A stretch of 64,000 bases of DNA from Bhargavaea cecembensis DSE10 (GTDB taxonomy: Bacteria > Bacillota > Bacilli > Bacillales_A > Planococcaceae). The notes below the pieces were generated by a model. It did no database searches, was not told the origin of the DNA, and worked only from the letters and a program-made list of their open reading frames with translations. The translations under genes were made by a program, and so were the position numbers. Below, one piece after another: positions 20,804 through 31,802 of the stretch (position 1 is the first letter of the stretch; each line of letters opens with the position of its first letter). The stretch lies in the NCBI RefSeq assembly GCF_000348905.1, contig NZ_AOFT01000001.1, positions 186,001 to 250,000 of the forward strand. The letters run 5' to 3'.

Positions 20804-20828
20804 AGGAAATGTTAGAATTATCTCGAAT
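20804..20828 (+). promoter_or_regulatory. Sigma-H type promoter of spo0F
   Basis: AGGAAAT (20804-20810) and GAAT (20825-20828) separated by 14 bases fit the sigma-H pattern RnAGGAwww-N11-12-RnnGAAT except at the R. B. subtilis spo0F is known to use sigma-H. No clear Spo0A box was found. Confidence 0.6.
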
Positions 20829-20868
20829 GAAAGAAAATATAGAATCTTGAGAAAGCAGGGACTGTCCT

Positions 20869-21225
20869 ATGAAACGGATTTTAATCGTTGATGACCAGAA
20901 CGGCATCCGCCTTCTGCTGGAAGAAGTGTTCAAGCGTGACGGATTTAAAACGTCCGTCGCAAAAAACGGATACGAAGCGATTGAACGGTTCAAAGACACG
21001 CCGCCGGACTGCGTGCTGCTCGATATGAAGATGCCGGGGATGGATGGCATTGAAGTGCTCAGGGAGTTCAAGTCACAGAGGCCTGACATTCCGGTGTTCA
21101 TGATGACGGCCTATGGGGAGCAGGAGCAGATTGATGCGGCAAAAGCACTTGGTGCAGAAAAATATTTCACGAAGCCGTTTGATATTCATGAGCTCCGCAG
21201 CGAGATCGGCGGAATCCTGGCCTGA
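20869..21225 (+). CDS. spo0F: Sporulation response regulator Spo0F
   Basis: A 118-residue single-domain response regulator that carries phosphate from sensor kinases to Spo0B in the sporulation phosphorelay. Acidic residues are in VDD (8-9), the phospho-acceptor is Asp52 in LLDMKMPGMDG, the switch Thr is in MTAYGE near 80 and the conserved Lys in FTKPFD near 102. There is no output domain, as expected for Spo0F. The position between ywjG and fbaA is the B. subtilis one. Confidence 0.95.
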   Translation: MKRILIVDDQNGIRLLLEEVFKRDGFKTSVAKNGYEAIERFKDTPPDCVLLDMKMPGMDGIEVLREFKSQRPDIPVFMMTAYGEQEQIDAAKALGAEKYFTKPFDIHELRSEIGGILA

Positions 21226-21230
21226 CTGGA

Positions 21231-21257
21231 GGGCAGTGGCGGACACTGCCTGTTTTT
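21231..21257 (+). terminator. Terminator of spo0F
   Basis: Stem GGCAGTG / CACTGCC, loop GCGGA, followed by TGTTTTTG. Confidence 0.85.
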
Positions 21258-21319
21258 GTTATGATGGGAGGGTGTAAAAACGAAAGATTGACTTCCCATT
21301 TTCGAAGGAGGAATCGAGT

Positions 21320-22177
21320 ATGGCACTTGTCTCCATGACGGACATGCTGAATAAAGCAAGAAAAGAAGGCTATGCGGTCGGCCAGTTCAACATCAACAAC
21401 CTGGAGTTCACCCAGGCGATCCTGCAGGCTGCGGAAGAAGAGAAATCCCCGGTCATCCTGGGTGTTTCAGAAGGCGCCGGCAAGTACATGGGCGGCTTCA
21501 AGGCAGTCGTACCGATGGTGAAAGGCCTTATGGAATCCTATGGAACGACCGTTCCGGTCGCTATCCACCTGGACCACGGCTCTTCCTTTGAAAAATGCAA
21601 AGAAGCGGTGGATGCGGGCTTCACATCGGTCATGATCGATGCGTCCTCGAAGCCGCTTGAGGAAAATATCAAGATCACGGCTGAGGTCGTCGAATACGCC
21701 CACAAACACGGTGCATCCGTGGAAGCGGAACTCGGTGTCGTCGGGGGCCAGGAAGATGATGTCATCGCGGATGGCGTCATTTATGCGGATCCGAAAGAAT
21801 GTGAAGAGCTTGTGAAGCAGACGGACATCGACTGCCTCGCGCCTGCACTCGGCTCGGTTCACGGCCCGTACAAAGGCGAACCGAACCTCGGATTCAAGGA
21901 AATGGAAGAAATCTCGAAACAGTCGGATCTCCCGCTCGTCCTGCACGGCGGCACAGGCATCCCGACAAAAGACATCCAGCGCGCCATCTCACTCGGCACG
22001 GCGAAGATCAACGTCAACACCGAGAACCAGATTGCGTCGACCAAAGTCATCCGTGAAATTCTGGACAATGACAAAGAGGTCTACGACCCCCGCAAATACC
22101 TCGGTCCTGCACGCGAAGCCATCAAAGAAACTGTCCAAGGCAAGATGCGTGAATTCGGCAGTTCCGGGAAAGCTTAA
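21320..22177 (+). CDS. fbaA: Class II fructose-bisphosphate aldolase
   Basis: A 285-residue zinc aldolase that splits fructose 1,6-bisphosphate in glycolysis and makes it in gluconeogenesis. Zinc-binding and catalytic motifs are present: HLDHGSSFE near residue 80, [12 protein letters not shown] near 178 and [10 protein letters not shown] near 205. The ATG has AAGGAGGAA upstream. Followed by transaldolase, MurA and GlpX in the conserved B. subtilis order. No strong promoter was identified in the gap after spo0F. Confidence 0.96.
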   Translation: MALVSMTDMLNKARKEGYAVGQFNINNLEFTQAILQAAEEEKSPVILGVSEGAGKYMGGFKAVVPMVKGLMESYGTTVPVAIHLDHGSSFEKCKEAVDAGFTSVMIDASSKPLEENIKITAEVVEYAHKHGASVEAELGVVGGQEDDVIADGVIYADPKECEELVKQTDIDCLAPALGSVHGPYKGEPNLGFKEMEEISKQSDLPLVLHGGTGIPTKDIQRAISLGTAKINVNTENQIASTKVIREILDNDKEVYDPRKYLGPAREAIKETVQGKMREFGSSGKA

Positions 22178-22258
22178 AAACAGGGAAAGAATCGGGAGAG
22201 GTGCAGGGCATCATCTCCTTCTTTTCCATTCATCAGAGAAACTTGGGAGGAACCAGAC

Positions 22259-22906
22259 ATGAAATTTTTCATCGATACAGCCAACTTTGACGAAATCAAG
22301 GAAGCCCACGCTTGGGGCATCCTATCCGGCGTCACGACGAACCCGTCGCTCGTCGCCAAGGAAAACGTCCCATTCCATGACCGCCTGAAAGAGATTGCGG
22401 AACTGGTTCCGGGATCAGTCAGCGCGGAAGTCATTGCGACAGAAGCGGAAGAGATGATCCGCGAGGGTCGTGAACTCGCGGCGATCGCCCCGAACATCAC
22501 GGTCAAGCTTCCGATGACACCGGAAGGCCTGAAGGCATGCTCCGTGTTCGCAAAAGAGGGCATCAAGACGAACGTCACCCTCATCTTCAGCGCAAATCAG
22601 GCGCTGCTCGCGGCCCGCGCCGGCGCAACATATGTTTCGCCGTTCCTCGGCCGCCTGGATGACATCGGCCACAACGGGATGGACCTGATTGCAACCATTT
22701 CCGAAATCTTCATCCAGCACGGGATCGAAACAGAAATCATCGCGGCTTCGATCCGCCACCCGCAGCACATCACGGATGCTGCGCTGAACGGTGCGCATAT
22801 CGCGACCACGCCGCTCAAAGTGCTGAAGCAAATGTTCAACCACCCGCTGACGGACAAGGGCCTTGAAGCGTTTCTCGCGGACTGGAACAAACGGACTGCC
22901 GAGTGA
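22259..22906 (+). CDS. tal: Transaldolase (small, TalC-like)
   Basis: A 215-residue transaldolase of the short TalC/fructose-6-phosphate aldolase type, called YwjH in B. subtilis, acting in the non-oxidative pentose phosphate pathway. The Schiff-base lysine is Lys83 in [17 protein letters not shown] and FLGRLDDI are family signatures. GGGAGGAA precedes the ATG. It lies 81 bases after fbaA and 29 bases before murA, so a shared transcript is likely. Confidence 0.94.
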   Translation: MKFFIDTANFDEIKEAHAWGILSGVTTNPSLVAKENVPFHDRLKEIAELVPGSVSAEVIATEAEEMIREGRELAAIAPNITVKLPMTPEGLKACSVFAKEGIKTNVTLIFSANQALLAARAGATYVSPFLGRLDDIGHNGMDLIATISEIFIQHGIETEIIAASIRHPQHITDAALNGAHIATTPLKVLKQMFNHPLTDKGLEAFLADWNKRTAE

Positions 22907-22935
22907 CGGAACTTTTTCGGAACGAGGGAAATGAA

Positions 22936-24231
22936 ATGGACGTTTACAAAATCACCGGCGGCCGGGAGCTAAAAGGCACCATAAAGGTCAGCGGCGCCAA
23001 GAACAGCGCGGTCGCCCTTATTCCCGCCTCCATCCTGGCAGGCTCGGAAGTCTCGATCGAAGGCCTGCCGGAAATCGCCGATGTGTTCACACTGAAAGCA
23101 CTGCTCGAGGAAATCGGCGGTGTGGTCACGTTCCGGGACGGGACGATGACGATCGACCCTTCGGAAATGATCGCCATGCCGCTCCCGAATGGCAATGTCA
23201 AGAAACTGCGCGCCTCCTACTACCTGATGGGGGCGATGCTCGGCCGTTTCGGCAAGGCCGTGATCGGCCTTCCGGGCGGCTGCCATCTCGGCCCGCGCCC
23301 GATCGACCAGCATATCAAGGGATTCGAGGCGCTCGGCGCAAAAGTCACGAATGAGCACGGCTCGATCTACCTCCGCGCCGAAAAGCTGCGGGGGGCGAAG
23401 ATTTACCTTGACGTGGCAAGCGTCGGTGCAACGATCAATATCATGCTCGCCGCTGTTCTGGCGGAAGGGCGGACGACCATTGAAAATGCGGCGAAAGAGC
23501 CGGAAATCATCGATGTCGCGACCTTGCTTTCGAACATGGGGGCCAACATCAAGGGAGCCGGGACGAATATCATCCGGATCGAAGGTGTCGAGTCTCTGTC
23601 GGGTACGGCCCACACGATCATCCCCGACCGGATCGAAGCAGGGACATTCATGATCATGGCCGCGGCGATGGGTGCCGGTGTCACAGTCGATAACGTCATT
23701 CCGTTCCACGTTGAGGCCCTGACGGCCAAGCTCCGCGAGATGGGCGTGGATGTCATCGAAGAAGAAGAGCGGATCGTCATTCCGAAGCCGGAGCGGCCGC
23801 TCAAGGCGATTGATGTAAAGACACTGGTTTATCCGGGATTTGCGACCGACCTCCAGCAGCCGATGACCGTCCTCCTCACACAGGCGGAGGGGACTTCTGT
23901 CGTGACCGATACCATCTACTCGGCACGGTTCAAACATATCGACGAACTGCGGCGCATGAATGCGGATGCCCGTGTCGAGGGAAGCTCGGCGATCATCACG
24001 GGCCCGCTTCAGCTTCAGGGAGCATCGGTAAGGGCGACCGACCTGAGAGCGGGCGCCGCGCTCGTGCTTGCCGGACTGATCGCGGAAGGCGAGACGGAAG
24101 TGCAGGCGATCCACCATATCGAACGCGGATATTCCAACCTGATCGGCAAGCTGGGCGGCCTCGGAGCAGACATCCGGAAAGTCAGCCTGCCGGAAGGTGC
24201 CGCATCCGGCAAGGATGGCGGCAATCACTGA
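22936..24231 (+). CDS. murAB: UDP-GlcNAc 1-carboxyvinyltransferase, second copy
   Basis: A 431-residue MurA that transfers enolpyruvate to UDP-GlcNAc, the first committed step of peptidoglycan synthesis. The reactive residue is Cys116 in [12 protein letters not shown] (fosfomycin target). It is the paralogue placed between transaldolase and glpX (MurAB/MurZ in B. subtilis); the other copy is at 45263. The ATG at 22936 has GAGGGAA upstream. A GTG overlapping tal would add 11 residues but has no ribosome site. Confidence 0.95.
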   Translation: MDVYKITGGRELKGTIKVSGAKNSAVALIPASILAGSEVSIEGLPEIADVFTLKALLEEIGGVVTFRDGTMTIDPSEMIAMPLPNGNVKKLRASYYLMGAMLGRFGKAVIGLPGGCHLGPRPIDQHIKGFEALGAKVTNEHGSIYLRAEKLRGAKIYLDVASVGATINIMLAAVLAEGRTTIENAAKEPEIIDVATLLSNMGANIKGAGTNIIRIEGVESLSGTAHTIIPDRIEAGTFMIMAAAMGAGVTVDNVIPFHVEALTAKLREMGVDVIEEEERIVIPKPERPLKAIDVKTLVYPGFATDLQQPMTVLLTQAEGTSVVTDTIYSARFKHIDELRRMNADARVEGSSAIITGPLQLQGASVRATDLRAGAALVLAGLIAEGETEVQAIHHIERGYSNLIGKLGGLGADIRKVSLPEGAASGKDGGNH

Positions 24232-24335
24232 CCTGACCGAAAAGATAAACAGCGGCCGGCGGCAGGTTTTCCTGCCGGTCGGACCGCAAAACTGATTTTG
24301 CTTTCCCTGCCATGCGGGGAGAAAGGAAGTGCACG

Positions 24336-25301
24336 ATGGAACGCAGCTTATCGATGGAACTTGTCCGTGTCACAGAGGCGGCGGCACTCAACTCCGCACG
24401 CTGGATGGGGCGTGGACTCAAGAACGAAGCGGACGACGCAGCGACCAGCGCGATGCGCACCGTTTTTGATACGATTCCGATGCAGGGTGTCGTCGTGATC
24501 GGCGAAGGCGAAATGGACGAAGCGCCCATGCTCTACATAGGGGAAGAACTCGGCACCGGCACCGGCCCTGCGGTCGATGTTGCGGTCGACCCGCTTGAAG
24601 GGACGAACATCGTAGCATCCGGCGGCTGGAATGCGCTCGCGGTCCTTGCTGTAGCCGACCGCGGAAACCTTCTCCATGCGCCGGACATGTACATGGAAAA
24701 AATCGCAGTCGGCCCGGAGGCGGTCGGCCAGGTCGATATCGATGCCCCGATCATCGATAACCTCCGCGCAGTCGCCAAGGCGAAAAACAAAGATATCGAG
24801 GACGTTGTCGCAACGGTTCTGCACAGGGACCGCCACGCAAGGATCATCCAGGAAATCCGGGATGCAGGGGCACGCATCAAGCTGATCAATGACGGCGATG
24901 TCGCAGGCGCGATCAACACGGCGTTCGACGACACGGGTGTGGACATCCTGTTCGGTTCCGGCGGTGCGCCGGAAGGGGTCATCTCCGCAGTCGGCCTGAA
25001 ATGCCTCGGCGGCGAGATCCAGGGCCGCCTCGTCCCGTCCAATGACGCCGAAATCGAGCGCTGCAACAAAATGGGCATCGAAATCGACAAAGTGCTCCGG
25101 ATGGAAGACCTCGTCAAAGGGGACGACGCCATTTTCGCTGCGACCGGCGTTACGGATGGTGAGCTTCTTAAAGGCGTCCAGTTCAAAGGCACCTACGGTT
25201 CAACACACTCCCTTGTTATGCGTGCCAAGTCTGGTACGGTGCGCTTTGTCGAAGGCCGACACAGCCTTCAGAAAAAGCCGCACTATGTCATGGAATACTG
25301 A
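24336..25301 (+). CDS. glpX: Class II fructose-1,6-bisphosphatase
   Basis: A 321-residue GlpX-type phosphatase (YwjI in B. subtilis), releasing phosphate from fructose 1,6-bisphosphate in gluconeogenesis. Metal-binding motifs [15 protein letters not shown] and DPLEGTN are at about residues 56-95, with [16 protein letters not shown] near 210. The ATG at 24336 is preceded by AAAGGAAG and gives the usual [14 protein letters not shown] start. The 104-base leader contains a GGCAGG-TTTT-CCTGCC hairpin of unknown role. Confidence 0.95.
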   Translation: MERSLSMELVRVTEAAALNSARWMGRGLKNEADDAATSAMRTVFDTIPMQGVVVIGEGEMDEAPMLYIGEELGTGTGPAVDVAVDPLEGTNIVASGGWNALAVLAVADRGNLLHAPDMYMEKIAVGPEAVGQVDIDAPIIDNLRAVAKAKNKDIEDVVATVLHRDRHARIIQEIRDAGARIKLINDGDVAGAINTAFDDTGVDILFGSGGAPEGVISAVGLKCLGGEIQGRLVPSNDAEIERCNKMGIEIDKVLRMEDLVKGDDAIFAATGVTDGELLKGVQFKGTYGSTHSLVMRAKSGTVRFVEGRHSLQKKPHYVMEY

Positions 25302-25308
25302 TTATCTG

Positions 25309-25330
25309 TGCCCGGCGGAAACGCCGGGCA
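25309..25330 (+). terminator. Weak terminator or hairpin between glpX and rho
   Basis: Perfect stem TGCCCGGCG / CGCCGGGCA with loop GAAA. Only a pyrimidine-rich TCTCCTTCTT follows, so termination may be partial. Confidence 0.5.
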
Positions 25331-25405
25331 TCTCCTTCTTCATCACTTCGCAACGCCTGCGGGCGGCTGCCATCCCCCAACTGAACGAAAAGAGGTGACC
25401 GCCCG

Positions 25406-26692
<1,287 letters not shown>

Positions 26693-26701
26693 TCATATTG
26701 A

Positions 26702-26748
26702 GGTGGATATTCTATGATTGACATCCACCGGCAGACGTTTTATCATAG
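26702..26748 (+). other. Possible H-type pseudoknot downstream of rho
   Basis: GGTGGAT (26702-26708) pairs with ATCCACC (26723-26729). The loop sequence CTATGAT (26712-26718) pairs with ATCATAG (26742-26748). Loops of 3, 4 and 12 bases give a sterically reasonable H-type fold. It begins 9 bases after the rho stop and lies before the rpmE promoter. Function unknown. Confidence 0.45.
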
Positions 26749-26782
26749 GGAACGTCCTGGTCAAAGGACCCAAATTTATCAT

Positions 26783-26932
26783 TTGCATTGTGCCTGTTTC
26801 GGTGCTATACTGTGAAATGTAAGTTTGTGACTATCTGACAGCATATACGGCTCGCCTGTATGGTCGTGTAAGGCTGCAGTACGATAATTTAACTCTGTTC
26901 CAGATGGTTCAGGGCGAGAGGAGAAGAATTTC
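26783..26932 (+). promoter_or_regulatory. rpmE promoter and 115-base leader
   Basis: TTGCAT (26783-26788), a 17-base spacer and TATACT (26806-26811) with an extended TGC in front: a strong sigma-A promoter. The start near 26818 leaves a leader of about 115 bases. L31 genes of Firmicutes often carry an autoregulatory L31 leader RNA and this one is long enough, but I could not match the consensus by eye. Confidence 0.65.
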
Positions 26933-27151
26933 ATGAAAACAGCCATTCATCCGGAATACAAAACAGCGAAAGTCACTTGCTCTTGCGGCAACTCTTTCGA
27001 AACTGGTTCCGTGAAAGAAGACATCAAAGTTGAAGTCTGCTCCGAGTGCCACCCATTCTACACGGGTCGCCAGAAGTTCGCTGCAGCCGACGGCCGTATC
27101 GACCGCTTCAACAAAAAATATGGCCTCAAAGAAGAAGAAGGCCAGGAGTAA
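26933..27151 (+). CDS. rpmE: Ribosomal protein L31 (zinc form)
   Basis: A 72-residue large-subunit ribosomal protein. It is the zinc-binding type: Cys16, Cys18, Cys36 and Cys39 in CSCGNSF and [10 protein letters not shown]. The zinc-free paralogue (rpmE2/ytiA), used in zinc shortage, is not in the window. GAGAGGAG precedes the ATG. It is flanked by a strong promoter and a terminator, so it is transcribed alone. Confidence 0.97.
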   Translation: MKTAIHPEYKTAKVTCSCGNSFETGSVKEDIKVEVCSECHPFYTGRQKFAAADGRIDRFNKKYGLKEEEGQE

Positions 27152-27162
27152 TTCCTGCATTA

Positions 27163-27197
27163 AACCCGTCCACCGCGTCTGCGGCGGGCGGGTTTTT
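27163..27197 (+). terminator. Terminator of rpmE
   Basis: GC-rich stem AACCCG..CCGC / GCGG..CGGGTT with loop GTCT, then TTTTT. Confidence 0.88.
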
Positions 27198-27346
27198 GCA
27201 TGTCCGGATGTCTTTTGGCCAAGATAGGCTATAACACATCCACCGACAAAAATAAAGACGGGAAATCCTTTTCGAAATCCGTTAAGATGAGAACCTGGAA
27301 TGCCAGGATCGGGGGATTGCCCCTGAGGTTGAAAGGGGAAAACCGG

Positions 27347-27958
27347 ATGTTCGTTTCAATGCAGGGAGGCTGGGCCGAAGTGATCTGCGGCAGCATGTTC
27401 TCGGGTAAATCCGAGGAGCTGATCCGCCGCGTCCGCCGTGCCCGGTTTGCCAAACAATCGATAGCGGTATTTAAGCCGGCCATTGATGACCGATACAGCG
27501 AGACGGCCGTTGTCAGCCATAACGGAAACGAGATTGTCGCGCTCCCGGTCGCCAGAGCGGCCGATATCTGGCGCCATATTGACGACGAAGTGGACGTGGT
27601 CGGAATCGATGAGGCCCAATTTTTCGATGAGGGCATCGTGGACACGGTCGCAGAACTCGCAAACCACGGCTACCGCGTGATTATCGCGGGTCTTGACCAG
27701 GATTTCCGCGGAGAGCCGTTCGGCCCGATGCCGAAACTGATGGCCATGGCCGAGCTTGTCACGAAGCTCCAGGCGGTCTGTGCGGTCTGCGGATCGCCGG
27801 CCAGCCGGACACAGCGGCTGATCGACGGAAAACCGGCGCATTACGATGACCCGGTCATCCTCGTAGGGGCGGAGGAAGCTTACGAGCCACGATGCCGCCT
27901 CCACCATGAAGTGCCGAACGGGGTATCCGTAAAAAGCCGCTGCGATGCAGAAAACTGA
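27347..27958 (+). CDS. tdk: Thymidine kinase
   Basis: A 203-residue type II thymidine kinase that phosphorylates thymidine in the salvage pathway. Walker [15 protein letters not shown] starts near residue 15, the DEAQFF Walker B is near 88, and the zinc site consists of CAVCG near 146 and RCRLHHE near 185. The ATG at 27347 with GAAAGGGGAA upstream gives the right length; the open frame extends 49 codons further upstream without a start signal. Order rpmE-tdk-prfA is conserved. Confidence 0.96.
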   Translation: MFVSMQGGWAEVICGSMFSGKSEELIRRVRRARFAKQSIAVFKPAIDDRYSETAVVSHNGNEIVALPVARAADIWRHIDDEVDVVGIDEAQFFDEGIVDTVAELANHGYRVIIAGLDQDFRGEPFGPMPKLMAMAELVTKLQAVCAVCGSPASRTQRLIDGKPAHYDDPVILVGAEEAYEPRCRLHHEVPNGVSVKSRCDAEN

Positions 27959-27981
27959 ATTCATGATGCCTGACCGATACA

Positions 27982-28009
27982 CCCGGCCGATGACGGCCGG
28001 GTGCTTTTT
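27982..28009 (+). terminator. Terminator of tdk
   Basis: Stem CCCGGCCG / CGGCCGGG, loop ATGA, then TGCTTTTT. A TATAAT at 28014-28019 follows directly and may serve prfA, although no -35 is visible. Confidence 0.9.
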
Positions 28010-28102
28010 GGGTTATAATGATTGGATGAATGAACTGGAATAACGTGGGGTCCGCTTGGGCCCCCTGCAGATAATCTGATATTGCGGGAGGAAAATTCCC
28101 TT

Positions 28103-29179
28103 ATGTATGAACGCCTACAGGCGGTGGAAGACCGCTACGAAAAACTGAATGAACTGCTGAGTGACCCGGAAGTCGTCAGTGACACCGGGCTGCTGAGGAA
28201 GTACTCAAAGGAGCAGTCGGAGATCGCCGAGACGGTCGAGGTGTACCGTGCCTACAAAAAAGCATCGGATGAGCTGACGGATGCGAAGGAAATGCTCGAG
28301 GACAAGCTGGATCCGGAGATGAAAGAGCTTGTGAAAGAAGAGGTGGCGGGACTCGAGTCCGATATTGGGCAGATGGAAGAATCGCTGAAGTTGCTGCTTC
28401 TTCCAAAAGACCCGAACGACTCAAAAAACGTCATCATGGAAGTCCGGGGGGCTGCCGGCGGGGATGAGGCGGCACTGTTCGCCGGAGATCTGTTCCGCAT
28501 GTACAGCCGCTACGCCGAGTCAAAGGGCTGGAAGACCGAAGTGATCGATGCGTCTCCGACGGGCCTGGGCGGCTTCAAGGAGATCATCTTCATGATCAGC
28601 GGGAACGGTGCCTATTCCCGGCTTAAATTTGAGAACGGGGCACATCGCGTCCAGCGCGTGCCCGAGACGGAGTCCGGCGGCCGCATCCATACGTCGACAG
28701 CGACGGTTGCCTGCCTGCCGGAGACTGAGGAAGTCGAAATCGACATCCATGACAAGGACATCCGTGTCGACACTTTCGCTTCCAGCGGGCCGGGCGGACA
28801 GTCGGTCAACACGACCATGTCCGCCGTGCGCCTGACACACCTGCCGACGGGGATCGTCGTCTCCTGCCAGGACGAGAAATCGCAGATCAAGAACAAGGAA
28901 AAGGCGATGAAGGTTCTGCGGGCGAGGGTTTATGACAAGTTCCACAGGGAAGCGCAGGCGGAGTACGATGCGATACGCAAATCGGCGGTCGGTACCGGGG
29001 ACCGCTCCGAACGGATCCGGACCTACAACTTCCCGCAGAATCGCGTAACTGACCACCGGATCGGCCTGACGATCCAGAAGCTGGACCAGATCATCAGCGG
29101 AAAGCTCGATGAAGTGGTCGATGCCCTCATCATGGAAGAGCAGGCCGCCCGTCTGGAGTCGCTTGATGCGGCAGAGTAA
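28103..29179 (+). CDS. prfA: Peptide chain release factor 1
   Basis: A 358-residue class I release factor that recognises UAA and UAG and triggers peptide release. The GGQ catalytic motif is in [12 protein letters not shown] near residue 230 and its glutamine is the substrate of the methylase encoded next. [23 protein letters not shown] (written in part) marks the PCRF domain. The ATG has GGGAGGA 10 bases upstream. It overlaps prmC by 14 bases. Confidence 0.97.
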   Translation: MYERLQAVEDRYEKLNELLSDPEVVSDTGLLRKYSKEQSEIAETVEVYRAYKKASDELTDAKEMLEDKLDPEMKELVKEEVAGLESDIGQMEESLKLLLLPKDPNDSKNVIMEVRGAAGGDEAALFAGDLFRMYSRYAESKGWKTEVIDASPTGLGGFKEIIFMISGNGAYSRLKFENGAHRVQRVPETESGGRIHTSTATVACLPETEEVEIDIHDKDIRVDTFASSGPGGQSVNTTMSAVRLTHLPTGIVVSCQDEKSQIKNKEKAMKVLRARVYDKFHREAQAEYDAIRKSAVGTGDRSERIRTYNFPQNRVTDHRIGLTIQKLDQIISGKLDEVVDALIMEEQAARLESLDAAE

Positions 29180-30044
29180 CACGGCAGCAGCGATTCTCGC
29201 TGAAGGAAAAAAGCTTCTAATGGAGGCCGGACGTGAATCAACTGCTGCGGAGCTGCTTCTGATGGATGTACTCGGCATCAGCCGGACGGAACTCCTGATC
29301 CGGCTGCGCGATGACGTGGGGGAAGAGGAGCGGGAACGGTTCTTTTCCGGGATTGCACAAATGGCCGGGGGCACACCTCTCCAGTACGTGACCGGAAGGG
29401 AAATGTTTTATGGACGCCTGTTCACGGTAACATCGGATGTGCTCATTCCCCGGCCGGAGACGGAAGAACTGGTTTCCGGCGCACTGGCCCGTGCCGAACG
29501 GATCTGGGCCGGAAAAGACGGTCTCAACATGGCCGACATCGGCACGGGGAGCGGTGCAATCGCCGTAACGTTCAAATTGGAGCTGCCGGGGACAGAGGTC
29601 ACCGCGACGGATATTTCCCCTGCTGCACTACGTGTCGCAATGCGCAACGCGGACCGATTGGGCGCGGAAGTGACGTTCCTTGAAGGGGATATGGCGGCGC
29701 CGCTTACGGGCAGGAAGTGGGACATCGTCCTTTCCAATCCGCCGTATATCGACCCCGAAGACCGATCGGTAATGTCCGATACGGTGACGGGACACGAGCC
29801 GCATGGCGCGCTGTTCGCTGAGGAAAAGGGACTCATCCACTACCGGACGCTGGCCGCTTCGCTGCCGGCCCTGATGGCGGTGCCCGGACTGATCGGAGTT
29901 GAGATCGGCCATGACCAGGGACCGGCTGTCCGGGAGATGTTCCGGGCCGCTTTCCCGGATGCATCCGTTGAGTCCGTGCGGGACATCAACGGCAAAGACC
30001 GGATGGTATTCTGCGAGATCCCCCAGAACGATTATGAAAGATAA
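29166..30044 (+). CDS. prmC: Release factor glutamine methyltransferase
   Basis: A 292-residue S-adenosylmethionine-dependent enzyme that methylates the GGQ glutamine of RF1 and RF2. The N-terminal helical substrate domain covers about residues 1-95. The methyltransferase domain has [12 protein letters not shown] (SAM motif I, near 119) and the catalytic SNPPYI (near 186). The start ATG lies inside the end of prfA; a TTG one codon earlier is also possible. The overlap makes translational coupling with its substrate likely. Confidence 0.95.
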   Translation: MRQSNTAAAILAEGKKLLMEAGRESTAAELLLMDVLGISRTELLIRLRDDVGEEERERFFSGIAQMAGGTPLQYVTGREMFYGRLFTVTSDVLIPRPETEELVSGALARAERIWAGKDGLNMADIGTGSGAIAVTFKLELPGTEVTATDISPAALRVAMRNADRLGAEVTFLEGDMAAPLTGRKWDIVLSNPPYIDPEDRSVMSDTVTGHEPHGALFAEEKGLIHYRTLAASLPALMAVPGLIGVEIGHDQGPAVREMFRAAFPDASVESVRDINGKDRMVFCEIPQNDYER

Positions 30045-30058
30045 ATTCTAGTTTGGTT

Positions 30059-30087
30059 GAATAGATTCGATGCCTCCTGCCCACAAT
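30059..30087 (+). promoter_or_regulatory. Sigma-F type promoter of spoIIR
   Basis: GAATA (30059-30063), exactly 15 bases, GCCCACAAT (30079-30087), close to the sigma-F pattern GYATA-N15-GGnnAnAAT with one mismatch in each box. B. subtilis spoIIR is a known early forespore gene. The spoIIQ gene at 47746 has nearly the same element. Confidence 0.6.
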
Positions 30088-30109
30088 GCGGTCAAGGAGG
30101 TCGTTCGAA

Positions 30110-30679
30110 ATGCTGACAGATTACAATATTAAGAGGAAGGGCAACCGACGGGAAATCTTCCTTGCCGTCCTTCCGTTCATTCAATTTATGCTCCTGCTGA
30201 CCGCGCTTCAATGCGCATTGATCCTTCTGTCCGGAACCGCGGGCGAAGAGGCGAGGGAAGCGGTACGTGTAAGGGTAATTGCCGACAGCAATACGGCAGC
30301 AGCCCAGCAGGTCAAGGCGGGTGTGGCAGCCGAGGTCAGCCGTGTGCTCGGCCAGGCCGCGCTCAAGGACCCGTCCGGTATTGAAGGACTTATTCCGGAG
30401 CTGCAGCTCGCCGCTGAAGCGGTTTCCGGCGGAGCACCAGTCCGGATCATGTACGGGGCTGCTTTCTTCCCGCCGAAACCGGTGGATGGGGGATTCATCC
30501 CGCAGGCCAGGACGGATTCCCTTGTGGTGACTGTCGGAAGCGGCCGCGGCGATAACTGGTGGTGCGCGCTTTTCTCGGATGTTTGCGAGCCGGGCGAAGT
30601 TGCCGCAGAAGAAGAGGAAACAGAAGAAGAGCCGGTCACCTTTTTCATCGTCGAATGGCTGAAGTCGCTGTTCGGATAA
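30110..30679 (+). CDS. spoIIR: Stage II sporulation protein R
   Basis: A 189-residue protein secreted from the forespore that signals SpoIIGA to process pro-sigma-E in the mother cell. It has an N-terminal signal/membrane segment (LAVLPFIQFMLLLTALQ), the opening motif VRVRVIADSNTAAAQQVK and the C-terminal signature GRGDNWWCALFSDVC, followed by an acidic linker and a hydrophobic end. It is somewhat shorter than the B. subtilis protein. AAGGAGG precedes the ATG. Placed between prmC and ywlC as in B. subtilis. Confidence 0.92.
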   Translation: MLTDYNIKRKGNRREIFLAVLPFIQFMLLLTALQCALILLSGTAGEEAREAVRVRVIADSNTAAAQQVKAGVAAEVSRVLGQAALKDPSGIEGLIPELQLAAEAVSGGAPVRIMYGAAFFPPKPVDGGFIPQARTDSLVVTVGSGRGDNWWCALFSDVCEPGEVAAEEEETEEEPVTFFIVEWLKSLFG

Positions 30680-30705
30680 GGCCGGCGGAAAGGAAGAGAT
30701 GCCGA

Positions 30706-31737
30706 ATGGAGACGGTCATTTCACAACTTAAGGGAGAAAGCGACGAAACACGGTTCAGTGACGCCGCTGAAATCCTGAAAAAGGGAGGGCTCGTCGCGTT
30801 TCCGACGGAGACTGTATACGGCCTCGGTGCGGATGCGACGAATGAAGAGGCAGTCGCAGCGATTTACCGTGCCAAGGGACGCCCTTCAGACAATCCGCTG
30901 ATCGTCCACATCGGGACTGCCGATGAAATCGGGCGTTATGCCGTGAAAGTCCCCGATTCGGCCTGGAAATGTGCAGAGGCTTTCTGGCCGGGGCCGCTTA
31001 CGCTCATCGTCCGGGCAAAGCCAGGTGTTTTCGCACCTTCCGTAACTGCGGGACTGGATACGGTCGGCCTGAGGATGCCTTCACATCCTGCAGCTCTCGG
31101 GCTTCTTAAAACGTCAGGTTTGCCGGTCGCCGCACCCAGCGCGAACACGAGCGGCAAGCCGAGCCCGACCCGCGCGGAACATGTCGCCGCCGATATGGGC
31201 GGCAAAATCCCCTACATACTGGACGGCGGCCCGACAGGCATCGGCATTGAGTCGACTGTCCTTGATCTCACGTCCGAGCCGCCTGCGATCCTGCGCCCGG
31301 GTGCCGTTACGGCGGACATGCTCAGGCCGGTCATCGGTGAGGTCAGCCAGTCGGCGGAAGCAGCCGATGCCGGAGAAGAGGCGCCCCGTGCACCGGGCAT
31401 GAAGTACACCCATTATTCTCCGGATGCTCCGGTCTGGCTGATCGAGCCGGACCGGAATCAGATCCGGAACGCCGTCCGCCGGCTGAAGGAGGAGGGCAGG
31501 AGGATCGCCCTTGTTGCCCCGGAAGGCTTCGGGGAAACGGGGGCGGACTGGTATTTTCCGACAGGGCGGCAAAATGACCCGGCTTCCGTCTCGGGCGAGC
31601 TGTACGCATCGCTCCGCGCCTGCGACGGGACGGATGCCGACATCGTCCTGGCAGCGACAGTCGATGATGCCGGGATCGGCGGTGCGGTCATGAACCGTCT
31701 GAACAAGGCGGCCGCCGGGCGCATGTTCCGCGTCTGA
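30706..31737 (+). CDS. ywlC: Threonylcarbamoyl-AMP synthase (Sua5/YwlC)
   Basis: A 343-residue enzyme making threonylcarbamoyl-AMP from threonine, bicarbonate and ATP for the t6A37 modification of tRNA. The N-terminal YrdC domain has FPTETVYGLGADA, KGRPSDNPLIVH and SANTSGKPSPTRAEHV. The C-terminal Sua5 domain (from about residue 240) marks the long form. The ATG at 30706 has AAAGGAAG upstream; a longer frame overlapping spoIIR was rejected because it begins with an Arg-rich stretch. Confidence 0.94.
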   Translation: METVISQLKGESDETRFSDAAEILKKGGLVAFPTETVYGLGADATNEEAVAAIYRAKGRPSDNPLIVHIGTADEIGRYAVKVPDSAWKCAEAFWPGPLTLIVRAKPGVFAPSVTAGLDTVGLRMPSHPAALGLLKTSGLPVAAPSANTSGKPSPTRAEHVAADMGGKIPYILDGGPTGIGIESTVLDLTSEPPAILRPGAVTADMLRPVIGEVSQSAEAADAGEEAPRAPGMKYTHYSPDAPVWLIEPDRNQIRNAVRRLKEEGRRIALVAPEGFGETGADWYFPTGRQNDPASVSGELYASLRACDGTDADIVLAATVDDAGIGGAVMNRLNKAAAGRMFRV

Positions 31738-31802
31738 GCCTGTACATACACCCCTTTTGTTCCGCATAAGCTGGACAGAGTCGGAACGGGGGGAACAAAC
31801 GG

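Noticed and set aside
20700-21101. N-terminal extension of ywjG into spo0F
   Set aside because: It overlaps spo0F antisense, whereas the ATG at 20699 has an ideal ribosome site and gives the known family start.
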